From: Palsa-465 sp963800475
GTDB taxonomy: Bacteria; Actinomycetota; Thermoleophilia; Solirubrobacterales; Solirubrobacteraceae
DNA: 64,000 nucleotides
Direction of reading: 5' to 3'
Assembly: GCA_963800475.1 (NCBI GenBank)
Contig: CAWDAZ010000005.1
Location: forward strand, 89,998-153,997
The notes under the pieces were generated by a model, which ran no database searches, was not told the origin of the DNA, and worked only from the letters and a program-made list of their open reading frames with translations. Positions 18,148 to 25,695 of the stretch are shown in pieces. The translations under genes were made by a program, and so were the position numbers. How positions within the stretch are numbered: the first letter of the stretch is position 1; each line of letters opens with the position of its first letter.

Positions 18148-18171
18148 ACGCGCAACCGCTGAGTTGCGCGT
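18148..18171. repeat. Palindrome 2 in the clpP/SRPBCC intergenic region
   Basis: ACGCGCAAC and GTTGCGCGT are perfect 9-bp arms around CGCTGA. Second copy of the TGAGTTGC-type site found in the clpP promoter. Confidence 0.6.
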
Positions 18172-18175
18172 GACG

Positions 18176-18194
18176 GAGTTACGGGAGATAACTC
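18176..18194. repeat. Palindrome 3, near the SRPBCC promoter
   Basis: GAGTTA and TAACTC are 6-bp arms around CGGGAGA. It lies just before a possible -10 (TATATC, 18199-18204) for the SRPBCC-arsR operon, so it could be the ArsR-type regulator's own operator. Confidence 0.4.
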
Positions 18195-18240
18195 GGTCTA
18201 TATCCGAGAAATCGCCCACAATCCCAGCGAGGAGGCCCAG

Positions 18241-18618
18241 ATGACCGACCAGATCGAACGCGAGCTCGTCCTGCCGGTCCCTCCCCAGCAAGTGTGGGAC
18301 GTGATCGCCGCGCCTGGCTGGTTGGCCGGCCAGGTCGAGCTGGATCTCGAGCCCGGCGGTGACGCGCGGTTTGTCGACGGAGACGAAGAGCGCACCGGGT
18401 GGGTCGAGGAGGCCGTCCCCGGCGAGCGGCTCGCATTCTGGTGGTCGGCCGACGGCGAGCCCGCCTCGCGCGTCGAGCTCACGCTCGAGCCCGAGCCGGG
18501 CGGCTACACGCGCCTCCGCGTCGTCGAGGCCCGACCGCTCGAGGTGCTGGACGTCACGGGCATCCCGCTCCCCGGCGGGGGGGCGCAGCGCGGCCCGGCG
18601 ATGCTCGCCCTGGCATGA
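18241..18618 (+). CDS. SRPBCC (AHSA1/START-like) domain protein
   Basis: A small cytoplasmic protein of 125 residues with the Bet v1-like fold: IERELVLPVPPQQVWDVIA, GWLAGQVELDLEPGG, GWVEEAVPGERLAFWW and TRLRVVEA. These proteins bind hydrophobic ligands, and in many genomes they stand beside a small ArsR regulator as here. It has a strong ribosome site (GAGGAGG) and overlaps arsR by ATGA, so the two are translated together. Ligand unknown. Confidence 0.8.
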   Translation: MTDQIERELVLPVPPQQVWDVIAAPGWLAGQVELDLEPGGDARFVDGDEERTGWVEEAVPGERLAFWWSADGEPASRVELTLEPEPGGYTRLRVVEARPLEVLDVTGIPLPGGGAQRGPAMLALA

Positions 18619-18917
18619 CCTCGGACGTCTTCGGCGCGCTCGCCGATCCGACGCGCCGCCAGCTGCTGACCACGATCGCAGCGCATCCCGCGACGGCAAC
18701 CGAGCTCGCGGGCGGGCTACCGATCTCACGCCAGGCGGTCGTCAAGCACCTCGGCGCGCTGACGGACGCGGGGCTGCTCGAGCGGGAGCGCGCTGGCCGC
18801 GAGGTCCGCTACCGCGTTACCCCCGCGCCGCTCTCGGACGCCGTCTCGTGGATGGCGCACGTCGGAGCCCGCTGGGACGACCGGCTCGCGGCGCTCGAAC
18901 GGGCGTTCAGCGGCTGA
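18615..18917 (+). CDS. ArsR-family winged-helix transcriptional regulator
   Basis: A 100-residue regulator starting at the ATG inside the preceding stop. FGALADPTRRQLLTTIA, PISRQAVVKHLGALTDAGLLERERAGREVRYRVTP (read across two strands of the wing) is the standard ArsR pattern. It has no Cys residues, so it is not a metal-thiolate sensor; its class usually pairs with SRPBCC proteins. The 3' end overlaps the convergent isochorismatase-like gene by 11 bases. Likely targets are the palindromes upstream of this operon. Confidence 0.85.
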   Translation: MTSDVFGALADPTRRQLLTTIAAHPATATELAGGLPISRQAVVKHLGALTDAGLLERERAGREVRYRVTPAPLSDAVSWMAHVGARWDDRLAALERAFSG

Positions 18918-19464
18918 GCGAGCCCGCCCAGCTCTCGGAGTCGAGTACCTCCGCCTGGCGCGGGAACACCTTCTCGAGCAGCACCCGGTGCACCTCCGGA
19001 TCACCGTCGGCGCAGCAGTCGGACAGCACCAGGAGCCGGAAGTCGCGGTCGGCCGCCTCGCGAAGCGTCGAGAGCACCACGCCGCTGGTGGCGATGCCGG
19101 TCAGCACCAACGTGTCGATCTCCTTCGCCCGCAGCACCACCTCGAGGTCGCTGCCGGTGAACGCGCTCACCCGCCGCTTGGTGACCTCCACCTCTCCGGG
19201 CTCGGGCGCGACCGCCGGGTGCACTCCGGCCTTGTCACCGAGGAAGCCGCCGACGGCGATCTGCGAGAACGACCGGTTCCTGGAGCTGACCTCGGGAAAT
19301 CCGGGCCGGAAGTCGACCTTGACGTAGATCACGTCGACGCCGCCCGCGCGCGCGGAGGCGATCGTGCGAGCCACGCGGTCGAGCAGCGGCGCGTCGCCGA
19401 GGCGCTCCACGATCCCCTCCTGGACGTCCATCACGAGCAGCGCGGTGTTCTGGTTATCGGGCAT
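18907..19464 (-). CDS. Isochorismatase-like (cysteine hydrolase fold) protein lacking the usual Cys
   Basis: A 185-residue protein with the alpha/beta fold of nicotinamidase/isochorismatase: TALLVMDVQEGIV with the expected Asp13, and VTKRRVSAF with Lys96. The nucleophile motif, normally G-x-x-T-x-x-C-V, reads TGIATSGVV, so the Cys position is Val129. The protein may be inactive as an amidase or use isochorismate-type chemistry that does not need Cys. Two cysteines do occur later in LSDCCAD. The start at 19464 lies 11 bases inside the MFS gene, so it is the second gene of that operon and may act on the same compound. Confidence 0.8.
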   Translation of the reverse strand: MPDNQNTALLVMDVQEGIVERLGDAPLLDRVARTIASARAGGVDVIYVKVDFRPGFPEVSSRNRSFSQIAVGGFLGDKAGVHPAVAPEPGEVEVTKRRVSAFTGSDLEVVLRAKEIDTLVLTGIATSGVVLSTLREAADRDFRLLVLSDCCADGDPEVHRVLLEKVFPRQAEVLDSESWAGSLSR

Positions 19465-21208
19465 CGGTTGTGGCGAGCTCCAGTTTCGGTGGTGTGGTCG
19501 TTTCAGCGGCGTGGTGGTACTGGCCGCCGCGCAGCAGCGACGCACCTGCCGCGAGCAGGCACGCGACGATCGCGAACGAGAACGCCTCGCGCAGCCCGTT
19601 CTGGAACGGGCCGGAGATCAACGCGGGGAAGAAGGAGCGTCCGGTCACGATCGCCTGGGCGTGCGGGTGCAGGGTTGCGAGCGTGTGCGCGCCCACCATG
19701 TGCGCGATCGGGTTCGAGCCGAGGAACGCGGCGAACAGGATCGAGACGGGCGGCAGGTGGGCGGCGTGCTGGGCCGCGGCGGCGCTGACGCCGTGCGACT
19801 CGAGCCCCGACGTCACCGCGTGCGGGAGCGAACTCGCGAGCCCGATCACCATCAGCGTGAAGAAGATCCCGATCGACGCCACCTGGGCCGAGTTCTGGAA
19901 CGTCTGGTTCATCCCGTTGCCGGCGCCGCGGTCGCCCGGGGGCAGGCTGTTCATCACCCCGGCACGGTTCGGCGAGGCGAACAGGCCCATCGAGATGCCG
20001 TTCAGCGCCAGGATCGCGGCGAACACGGGATAGGAAAAGTCGATCGGCAGCATCAGCAGCAGCCCGAAGCTGAGCGCGGCAAGGAGCATCCCGCCGGTGG
20101 CGAACGGACGCGCGCCGTAGCGGTCGGACAGATACCCGGATACCGGCCCGGCGATTAGCAGGCCGATAGTCAGCGGCAGCATGTAGATCCCCGCCCACAG
20201 TGGCGTGTCCTCGTAGTTGAATCCGTGCAGCGGCAACCAGATCCCCTGCAACCAGATGATGAGGATGAACATCAGGCCGCCGCGAGCGACCGCGGCTAAG
20301 AAGGTCGCCAGGGTCCCGAAGGCGAACGCGCGGATCTTGAACAGCGGCAGCCGGAACATCGGGTCGGCCACGCGGCGCTCGATCGCGGCGAAGGCGATCA
20401 GGAACGTGACCCCAACGCCCACCAGCACCATCACCCGCGGGCTGCTCCAACCGGTCGCGTGGCCGCCGTAGGGCCGGATCCCGTACGTGACCGCGACCAA
20501 CAGGCAGACCAGCCCGAGCGCAAACGTGACGTTTCCCCACCAGTCGATCCTGGCCTTCTTGGGGGTTGAGAGCTCGTGCAGCTTCAGGTACGCCCAGACC
20601 GTCCCGAACAACCCGACCGGGACCGAGATCAGGAACACCAGGCGCCAGCTGATCGGAGCCAGCAGCCCCCCGAGCACCAGCCCGACGAACATCCCGCTGA
20701 CGCCGACGATGTTGTTGATCCCGAGCGCCATCCCCCGCTGGTTGCGGGGAAACGCGTCGGTGAGGATCGCCGCGGAGTTCGCCATCAGGCACGCCCCGCC
20801 GATCCCCTGGACGATCCGGAAGATGATCAGGTAGTCCGCGCCGGCACGGCCCGTCATCCAGTCGACGGCCAGGATCAGCGACGCCACCGTGTAGATCACG
20901 AACCCGAGGTTGTAGATCCGCACCCGCCCGTAGATGTCGCCGAGCCGCCCGAGGCTGACGATCAGCACGGAGCCGACGATCATGTAGCCGAGGATCATCC
21001 ACAGCAGGTAGAAGCTGTTGGCGGGCACGAGTGGATCGAGGTGGATGCCCCTGAAGATCGCGGGCATCGCGATGATCGTGATCGACACGTCGAGCGTGGC
21101 GAGCAGGATCGCGAGGGTCGTGTTCGACAGCGCGATCCACTTGTAGCGGTCGTCGCGCCCCGATCCGGCGCGAGTAGTGGCTGCGCCTGACCTCGCGGTG
21201 AGCACCAT
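19454..21208 (-). CDS. MFS multidrug-type exporter, DHA2 (14-helix) family
   Basis: A 584-residue permease with about 14 membrane helices. The first helix contains LATLDVSITIIAMPAI (DHA2 motif D1-like), the 2-3 loop reads LGRLGDIYGRVRIYN, and helix 5 has GVSGMFVGLVLGGLL with WRLVFLISVPVG after it, as in proton-driven drug exporters of the EmrB/QacA group. A large extracellular loop with SHGVSAAAAQHAAHLPPV lies near the C-terminus. It is divergent from marR across a 30-bp palindrome, which indicates MarR control and an efflux role. Substrate not deducible. Confidence 0.9.
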   Translation of the reverse strand: MVLTARSGAATTRAGSGRDDRYKWIALSNTTLAILLATLDVSITIIAMPAIFRGIHLDPLVPANSFYLLWMILGYMIVGSVLIVSLGRLGDIYGRVRIYNLGFVIYTVASLILAVDWMTGRAGADYLIIFRIVQGIGGACLMANSAAILTDAFPRNQRGMALGINNIVGVSGMFVGLVLGGLLAPISWRLVFLISVPVGLFGTVWAYLKLHELSTPKKARIDWWGNVTFALGLVCLLVAVTYGIRPYGGHATGWSSPRVMVLVGVGVTFLIAFAAIERRVADPMFRLPLFKIRAFAFGTLATFLAAVARGGLMFILIIWLQGIWLPLHGFNYEDTPLWAGIYMLPLTIGLLIAGPVSGYLSDRYGARPFATGGMLLAALSFGLLLMLPIDFSYPVFAAILALNGISMGLFASPNRAGVMNSLPPGDRGAGNGMNQTFQNSAQVASIGIFFTLMVIGLASSLPHAVTSGLESHGVSAAAAQHAAHLPPVSILFAAFLGSNPIAHMVGAHTLATLHPHAQAIVTGRSFFPALISGPFQNGLREAFSFAIVACLLAAGASLLRGGQYHHAAETTTPPKLELATTDAR

Positions 21209-21220
21209 TCTCCGCGAATT

Positions 21221-21250
21221 CTACAGGCAAACTGCACAGTTTGCCTGTAG
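21221..21250. promoter_or_regulatory. 30-bp palindromic operator between the MFS exporter and marR
   Basis: CTACAGGCAAACTG and CAGTTTGCCTGTAG are perfect 14-bp arms separated by CA. The left end overlaps a likely minus-strand -10 (TAGAAT, 21223-21218) of the exporter, and the right end lies 8 bases from the -10 of marR, so one dimer could repress both. Confidence 0.8.
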
Positions 21251-21257
21251 ATCGGGC

Positions 21258-21263
21258 TATAGT
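21258..21263 (+). promoter_or_regulatory. -10 element of a leaderless marR transcript
   Basis: TATAGT is followed by exactly six bases and the marR ATG, so transcription would start at or next to the start codon. No Shine-Dalgarno is present, in agreement with a leaderless mRNA. Confidence 0.6.
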
Positions 21264-21269
21264 TCGCTC

Positions 21270-21695
21270 ATGCCGACGATCACCGACCCGGCGTTGATCG
21301 CCGCCGAGCTGCGGGACGTGCTCGGCCGGCTGATCCGGCGGCTGCGGGCCGAGCACAGCTTTCCGATGGCGCAGGGCACGGTGCTCGGCCGGCTCGACCG
21401 CGAGGGCGCGCAGAGCGTCTCGGACCTCGCGCAATCCGAGCGCGTGCGACCCCAGTCGATGGCCCAGACGGTCGGCGACCTCGAGGCAGACGGCCTTGTC
21501 GCGCGGCGCCCAGATCCGAACGACCGCCGGCGCGCGCTCGTCGAGCTGACCGAGGCCGGGCGCGTGGCCCTGGAGGCGGATCGCCGCCGGCGCGAGGGGT
21601 GGCTGGCCGACGCGATCGTCACCCAGATGTCCGCCGACGAGCAGGCGCTGCTCGAGCGCTGCATCGGCCTGCTCGGCCGCCTCGCGGACAGCTGA
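21270..21695 (+). CDS. MarR-family transcriptional regulator
   Basis: A 141-residue dimeric winged-helix repressor. The DNA-binding part runs AQGTVLGRLDREGAQSVSDLAQSERVRPQSMAQTVGDLEADGLVARR, followed by the wing DPNDRRRALVELTEAG, which is the MarR signature. The ATG at 21270 is chosen from the -10 element placed for a leaderless start; earlier codons would cross the operator. It probably represses itself and the exporter until a toxic ligand binds. Confidence 0.93.
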   Translation: MPTITDPALIAAELRDVLGRLIRRLRAEHSFPMAQGTVLGRLDREGAQSVSDLAQSERVRPQSMAQTVGDLEADGLVARRPDPNDRRRALVELTEAGRVALEADRRRREGWLADAIVTQMSADEQALLERCIGLLGRLADS

Positions 21696-21752
21696 GGTCC
21701 CGCCTGAGCGATTTCGGCGGCCGCCCGCTCGCGTAGGGCTGGCCCCGCGCCG

Positions 21753-23408
21753 CTAGCGGATCGGGATCCCCAGGTATGGGGCCGCCCAGCCGACGATCTT
21801 CTGGAACGCCGGGGCCGCGACAGCGCCGCCGTAGATCGCGCCCTGGGGCCGGTCGACCATCACGGCCACGAGCAGGCGGGGGTGGCTGGCGGGGAGGAAG
21901 CCGATGAACGACGCGGCGTATGCGGTGCTGGAGTACTGGCCGTTGACGACCTCGTTGGCGGTTCCGGTCTTGCCCGCCAGATCCCATCCGGGGATCGCCG
22001 CCCCGGATGCCGTGCCGCCGTCCGCGAACACGCCTCGCAGCATGCCGCGGAGCTCGGAGGCCGCAGTCGCCGAGATGATCCGGTGTCCCCGGGGCACGGG
22101 GACACGCTTGCCGCCGATCGACTGCACGATCGTCGGCGGGCGAAGGATGCCGCCGTTGGCGATCGCGGAGTAGGCGGTCGCCATCTGGATCGGGGTCACC
22201 GACTCGCCTTGGCCCATCGGCAGGTTGCCCATCGACGATCCCGAGTACTGCTGCCAGTGCAACACGATCCCCTGCGCCTCGCCCGGGAGATCGACGCCGG
22301 TCGGCGCGCCGAACCCGAACCGGTGGACCCAGTAGTCGAACCGCTGGGGTCCGAGCTTCATGCCGATCTCGTCCGCCCCGATGTTGCTCGACACCCTCAG
22401 GATGTCGGCGACCGACAGCGTCTCATCCCCGTGGTCCTCGGCGTCGTGGATCTGCCGATCGGCCACCTGCAGCACCGACGGAATGCCGAACTGCGTGCTC
22501 GGGGTGACGACGCCGTCCTGGATGGCGCCCGCCACGGTCACCGCCTTGAACGTCGAGCCCGGCTCGTAGTCGAACCCCACAGCCCGGTCCTCGTTCGCGT
22601 AGGACGGCGCCGAGCTCGGATCGTTGGCGTTGATCCGCGGCCAGTTGGCGAGCGCCAGGATCTGGCCGGAGCTCGGGTCCATCGCGATCGCGGTCGCGCC
22701 GCGCGGCGAGTACTGCGCACCCACGCCGGCGAGCACCTGTTCGACCTCGTCTTGCAGCGCCGCGTCGATCGTCAGCCGGATCGTGTTGCCGGGCCTGGTC
22801 AGCCGCACGTCGTCGACCGAGATCGGCTGGCCGATCGCGTCGCTGACGATCTTGCGCACCCCATCCTCGCCGCGCAGCGCCATGTTGTACTTGTACTCGA
22901 GGCCGCTCAGCCCCCGGTCGCCCCATCCGACGCTGCCGAGCACCTGGGAGGCCGCCCATATCCGCGGATAGTCGCGCCGCGTCTCCGGGATCAGCGTCAG
23001 CCCGGCGAGGTGGAGCCGGTCGATCGCGTCCGCCTGAGAGCCAGGGAGCAGATGCGCGAGGTACACGAATCCGGTGCGGGGCTTCGTGACCAGCGTCAGC
23101 ACCGCCGCGACCGGCTTGCCGAGCAACGGCGCGAGCTGTTGCGCAACCGCCTGCGGGTTCTTGATCAGGTACGGATCGGCGACCACGTCATCGGCGGCCT
23201 CGCTGACCGCCAGCTCAACGCCGTGGCGGTCGGTTATCGCGCCGCGCGGCGCCGGAATCGTCACCGTCTGCGCCTGCTGGGTCGCGGCCGCGCGCTGCAG
23301 CGACGCGGCCCTTAACCCCCCCAGGTAGGTCGCGCGGACCAGTGCGATCGCCAGCAGCGCGAGGAACAGCAGGAACAGGAGACCGATGCGGCGGTCGATC
23401 GCCCGCAA
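21753..23408 (-). CDS. ftsI: Septal peptidoglycan transpeptidase FtsI (PBP2b/PBP3 class)
   Basis: A class B penicillin-binding protein of 551 residues that cross-links septal peptidoglycan with FtsW. It has one N-terminal membrane segment (about 8-28), a dimerization domain opening with PAPRGAITDRHG, and a transpeptidase domain with Ser285 in STFK, SSN at 340-342 and KTGT at 480-483. It has no PASTA domains and is short for the family. It lies six bases after the ftsL-like gene. The normal next gene, murE, is displaced by the 17.5-21.7 kb insert. Confidence 0.95.
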   Translation of the reverse strand: MRAIDRRIGLLFLLFLALLAIALVRATYLGGLRAASLQRAAATQQAQTVTIPAPRGAITDRHGVELAVSEAADDVVADPYLIKNPQAVAQQLAPLLGKPVAAVLTLVTKPRTGFVYLAHLLPGSQADAIDRLHLAGLTLIPETRRDYPRIWAASQVLGSVGWGDRGLSGLEYKYNMALRGEDGVRKIVSDAIGQPISVDDVRLTRPGNTIRLTIDAALQDEVEQVLAGVGAQYSPRGATAIAMDPSSGQILALANWPRINANDPSSAPSYANEDRAVGFDYEPGSTFKAVTVAGAIQDGVVTPSTQFGIPSVLQVADRQIHDAEDHGDETLSVADILRVSSNIGADEIGMKLGPQRFDYWVHRFGFGAPTGVDLPGEAQGIVLHWQQYSGSSMGNLPMGQGESVTPIQMATAYSAIANGGILRPPTIVQSIGGKRVPVPRGHRIISATAASELRGMLRGVFADGGTASGAAIPGWDLAGKTGTANEVVNGQYSSTAYAASFIGFLPASHPRLLVAVMVDRPQGAIYGGAVAAPAFQKIVGWAAPYLGIPIR

Positions 23409-23414
23409 CCGGTG

Positions 23415-24125
23415 CTAGCCCCCGTTGGAGGTGCCGGACTGCGATGAAGGCGAGGCGATCGCCACTGCACCCGACCCGGTGCCGGTGGTCGAGGACGTGC
23501 CCGCGGACTGCCCGACCGCGCTCGAGCTGCCAGCCGTCGGCCCCGGGGCGGTCACAATCGACGCCTGGGAAAGGAAGTTCGAGGGGTCGGGCGCGTGGAT
23601 GCTCGCCGCAGCTCGCGCCGGATCGCCCGGCCGCGCCCCCAAGAACGAGACCGCGGTCGGATCGGGCATCACCATGCCCATCTTCGCCGCGAGCCGCTCG
23701 AGCCGCTGGTCGTCGCTCAGAGCCGCGACGTTCGCCTGCAGCGCCTGGTTGCGGTTCGTGAGCGTCGAGCCGCGCTCGAGCCATCGCCCCATGCCCGCCC
23801 CGAGCTTGAGGATCTCGACCTGCATGGCGACGATCCCGACCAGCAGTACTCCGAGCAGCGGGATCCACGCGCGCCCGCGAACGATCCGGTCGAGCAAGGT
23901 GTGCTCGGGCAGGCCACGGATCACGAGCAGGCCGCGCGCGGCGAGGCTCGACCTGCGCGGCGCGGCGGGCGCCGTCGCGGCGCTCCGGGCGGCCGCGGGC
24001 CCGCTCACGCGGCGCGGACCGCGTACCGGGCGCGGCGTCCGCGAGTGGCCGGGAGCTCCCGGTGCCTTCGCCGGCCTGGGCGTGGCGCGGCTCCGTCCGG
24101 CTGCGGTCATCGCCGATGGAGTCAT
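23415..24125 (-). CDS. ftsL: FtsL-like septum formation initiator protein
   Basis: A 236-residue bitopic protein in the ftsL slot between rsmH and ftsI. The N-terminal 80 residues are a Pro/Arg/Ala-rich cytoplasmic region. A membrane helix spans about 87-103 (WIPLLGVLLVGIVAMQV), and a short coiled coil (EILKLGAGMGRWLERGSTLTNRN onward, ending at LERLAAKMGM near 150) follows as in FtsL/DivIC. PDPTAVSFL ends the conserved part, and the last 80 residues are Ser/Thr/Gly-rich and probably disordered. Sequence identity in this family is low, so assignment rests on topology and position. It overlaps rsmH by ATGA. Confidence 0.75.
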   Translation of the reverse strand: MTPSAMTAAGRSRATPRPAKAPGAPGHSRTPRPVRGPRRVSGPAAARSAATAPAAPRRSSLAARGLLVIRGLPEHTLLDRIVRGRAWIPLLGVLLVGIVAMQVEILKLGAGMGRWLERGSTLTNRNQALQANVAALSDDQRLERLAAKMGMVMPDPTAVSFLGARPGDPARAAASIHAPDPSNFLSQASIVTAPGPTAGSSSAVGQSAGTSSTTGTGSGAVAIASPSSQSGTSNGG

Positions 24126-25069
24126 GCGTCACTCTCCTCGAGCTTGCGAGCCACGCGCAGGTGGGCCGACCGGGCGCGCGGATTGGCCGCCACCTCGCCG
24201 GCCGTCGGGGCGACGGCGCGGCGCGTCAGGAGCTCGGCCTCGGGCTCGTGGCCGCACACACACACGGGCAGGTCCGGAGGACACACGCAGCCGCGGGCGC
24301 GAGCGGCGAGGAATCGCTTGACGGTCCGGTCCTCGAGCGAGTGGAACGAGATCGCAGCGAACCGTCCGCCCTGCCGCAGCACGTCCCACGCGAGCGGAAG
24401 CGCGGCGTCGAGCTGGGCGAGCTCGTCGTTGACCGCGATTCGCAGCGCCTGGAAGGTGCGGCGGGCCGGATGACCGCTCGCGAACGGCGCGTGGACCGGG
24501 ACCGACGCCTTGATCACGTCGACCAGCTCGTGGGTGGTGACGAGCTCGCCGCGGGTGCGGGCGCTGGCGATCGCCCGCGCGATCTGCCCGGAGTAGCGCT
24601 CCTCTCCGTATTCGCGAAGCAGCCGAGCCAGCCTTCGCTGGTCCCAGGTGTTGACGATCTCGCGAGCGGTGAGCTCCTGGTCCGGGTCCATCCGCATGTC
24701 GAGCGGGGCGTCGTATGCGTACGAGAAGCCACGCGCCCAGGTGTCGACCTGCATCGACGACATCCCCAGGTCCACGTACACGAGGTCCGCCGCGAGCTGC
24801 TCGTCGCGAAGCTGCTCGAGCGCGCTCACGAAGTCGGCGCGGATGAACCTGGTGTGGCACGGGAGCTCCGCGGACAGCTCGGCGAACCGGTCCTCGGCAG
24901 CGGGGTCCCGGTCGACGCAGATCAGGGTTCCGGTCGGGCCGATCCGGCCGGCGACAAGGCGCGCGTGACCGCCTCCGCCGAACGTGCAGTCGACCGCGGT
25001 CTCCCCGGCCTGCGGGTTCACCACGTCGATCAGCTCCCCGGCGAGCACCGGGATATGGATCTGCGTCAT
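24122..25069 (-). CDS. rsmH: 16S rRNA (cytosine-N4)-methyltransferase RsmH (MraW)
   Basis: A SAM-dependent methyltransferase of 315 residues that modifies C1402 of 16S rRNA. The start MTQIHIPVLAGELID, the SAM loop DCTFGGGGHARL, DLGMSSMQVD, FSYAYDAPLDMRMD and AISFHSLEDRTVKRF are all family markers. The ATG at 25069 is one base past the mraZ stop, and the end overlaps the ftsL-like gene by ATGA. Confidence 0.97.
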   Translation of the reverse strand: MTQIHIPVLAGELIDVVNPQAGETAVDCTFGGGGHARLVAGRIGPTGTLICVDRDPAAEDRFAELSAELPCHTRFIRADFVSALEQLRDEQLAADLVYVDLGMSSMQVDTWARGFSYAYDAPLDMRMDPDQELTAREIVNTWDQRRLARLLREYGEERYSGQIARAIASARTRGELVTTHELVDVIKASVPVHAPFASGHPARRTFQALRIAVNDELAQLDAALPLAWDVLRQGGRFAAISFHSLEDRTVKRFLAARARGCVCPPDLPVCVCGHEPEAELLTRRAVAPTAGEVAANPRARSAHLRVARKLEESDA

Positions 25070-25070
25070 G

Positions 25071-25526
25071 TCAAGCAGTGTCGCCAAGGCTCGCGGCAAG
25101 GTCGGGTACACGGGTCTCCACGTCGGCGCTGTACGGCGCGTAGCGGCCACGATCGAACACCTCGAGGCACTCCCCGGAGCCGATCACGACGACGTCCTTG
25201 TCGAGTCCGGCGTAGGTCATCAGCTTCGGAGGGATCATCACGCGGTTGGCTGAGTCGAGCTCGGTGTCATGGGAGAAGCCGAAGAAGAACCGCTTCAGGT
25301 CGCGGGCGGTCGAGGACAGCGGGTTGAGCCCCGCCAAGGTCGCGCCGGTGTACGCGTCGTAGGCGTCGGGCGTCCAGATCGCGATCGACCGGGGTGCGTC
25401 CTTGGTCGTCTCCGGCGAGGCAGCCAGCACCACGCCGTCGGCAAGCGTCGCTCGGAACTTCGCGGGGATCGTGAGCCGGTGCTTGGCGTCGAGCGTGTGC
25501 TCGAAGGTTCCGCGGAAGGCGATCAC
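25071..25526 (-). CDS. mraZ: Transcriptional regulator MraZ
   Basis: A 151-residue protein with two AbrB-like SpoVT folds: FRGTFEHTLDAKHRLTIPAKFR and, in the second, DTELDSANRVMIPPKLMTYAGL. MraZ forms ring oligomers that bind repeats of TGGG spaced by 10 bp in its own promoter and represses the dcw operon. Such repeats are seen at 25660-25695. Start codon GTG. The C-terminal 25 residues are a variable tail. Confidence 0.97.
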   Translation of the reverse strand: MIAFRGTFEHTLDAKHRLTIPAKFRATLADGVVLAASPETTKDAPRSIAIWTPDAYDAYTGATLAGLNPLSSTARDLKRFFFGFSHDTELDSANRVMIPPKLMTYAGLDKDVVVIGSGECLEVFDRGRYAPYSADVETRVPDLAASLGDTA

Positions 25527-25601
25527 CTGTGTCGCTCCAGCTCTGTCGCGGGGGTCTCATCCGGCGGGGTCAAGGTTTCTGTTCTGACGGGCCGAAGTTC
25601 T

Positions 25602-25644
25602 GAACCCGGGTGGCTGGGTGGGAGGAGCCCTGCCACCCGGGTTC
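25602..25644 (-). repeat. Strong hairpin in the mraZ leader
   Basis: GAACCCGGGTGGC (25602-25614) and GCCACCCGGGTTC (25632-25644) are perfect 13-bp arms with a 17-base loop. It lies downstream of the predicted promoter and about 75 bases before mraZ, so it would form in the leader RNA of the whole operon. No T-run follows, so simple termination is not indicated. Confidence 0.65.
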
Positions 25645-25659
25645 CAATTGCATGCGGGT

Positions 25660-25695
25660 CCCACTGTAACCCACTTTCTCCCACAATGCAACCCA
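25660..25695 (-). promoter_or_regulatory. MraZ-box array (TGGG repeats)
   Basis: On the minus strand TGGG occurs at 25663-25660, 25673-25670 and 25683-25680 with an exact 10-bp period, and again at 25695-25692 with 12 bp. A further TGGG is at 25714-25711. This is the known arrangement of MraZ operators, and it covers the spacer and -10 region of the predicted promoter. Confidence 0.8.
25663..25691 (-). promoter_or_regulatory. Predicted dcw (mraZ) promoter
   Basis: TTGCAT (25691-25686) and TACAGT (25668-25663) are separated by 17 bases on the minus strand and coincide with the MraZ boxes. The start site would be near 25656, leaving a leader of about 130 bases. Confidence 0.6.

Noticed and set aside
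19503..21434. Minus-strand open frame of 643 codons across the exporter
   Set aside because: A frame-shifted shadow of the MFS gene; it is Arg/Pro/Asp-rich with no hydrophobic helices.
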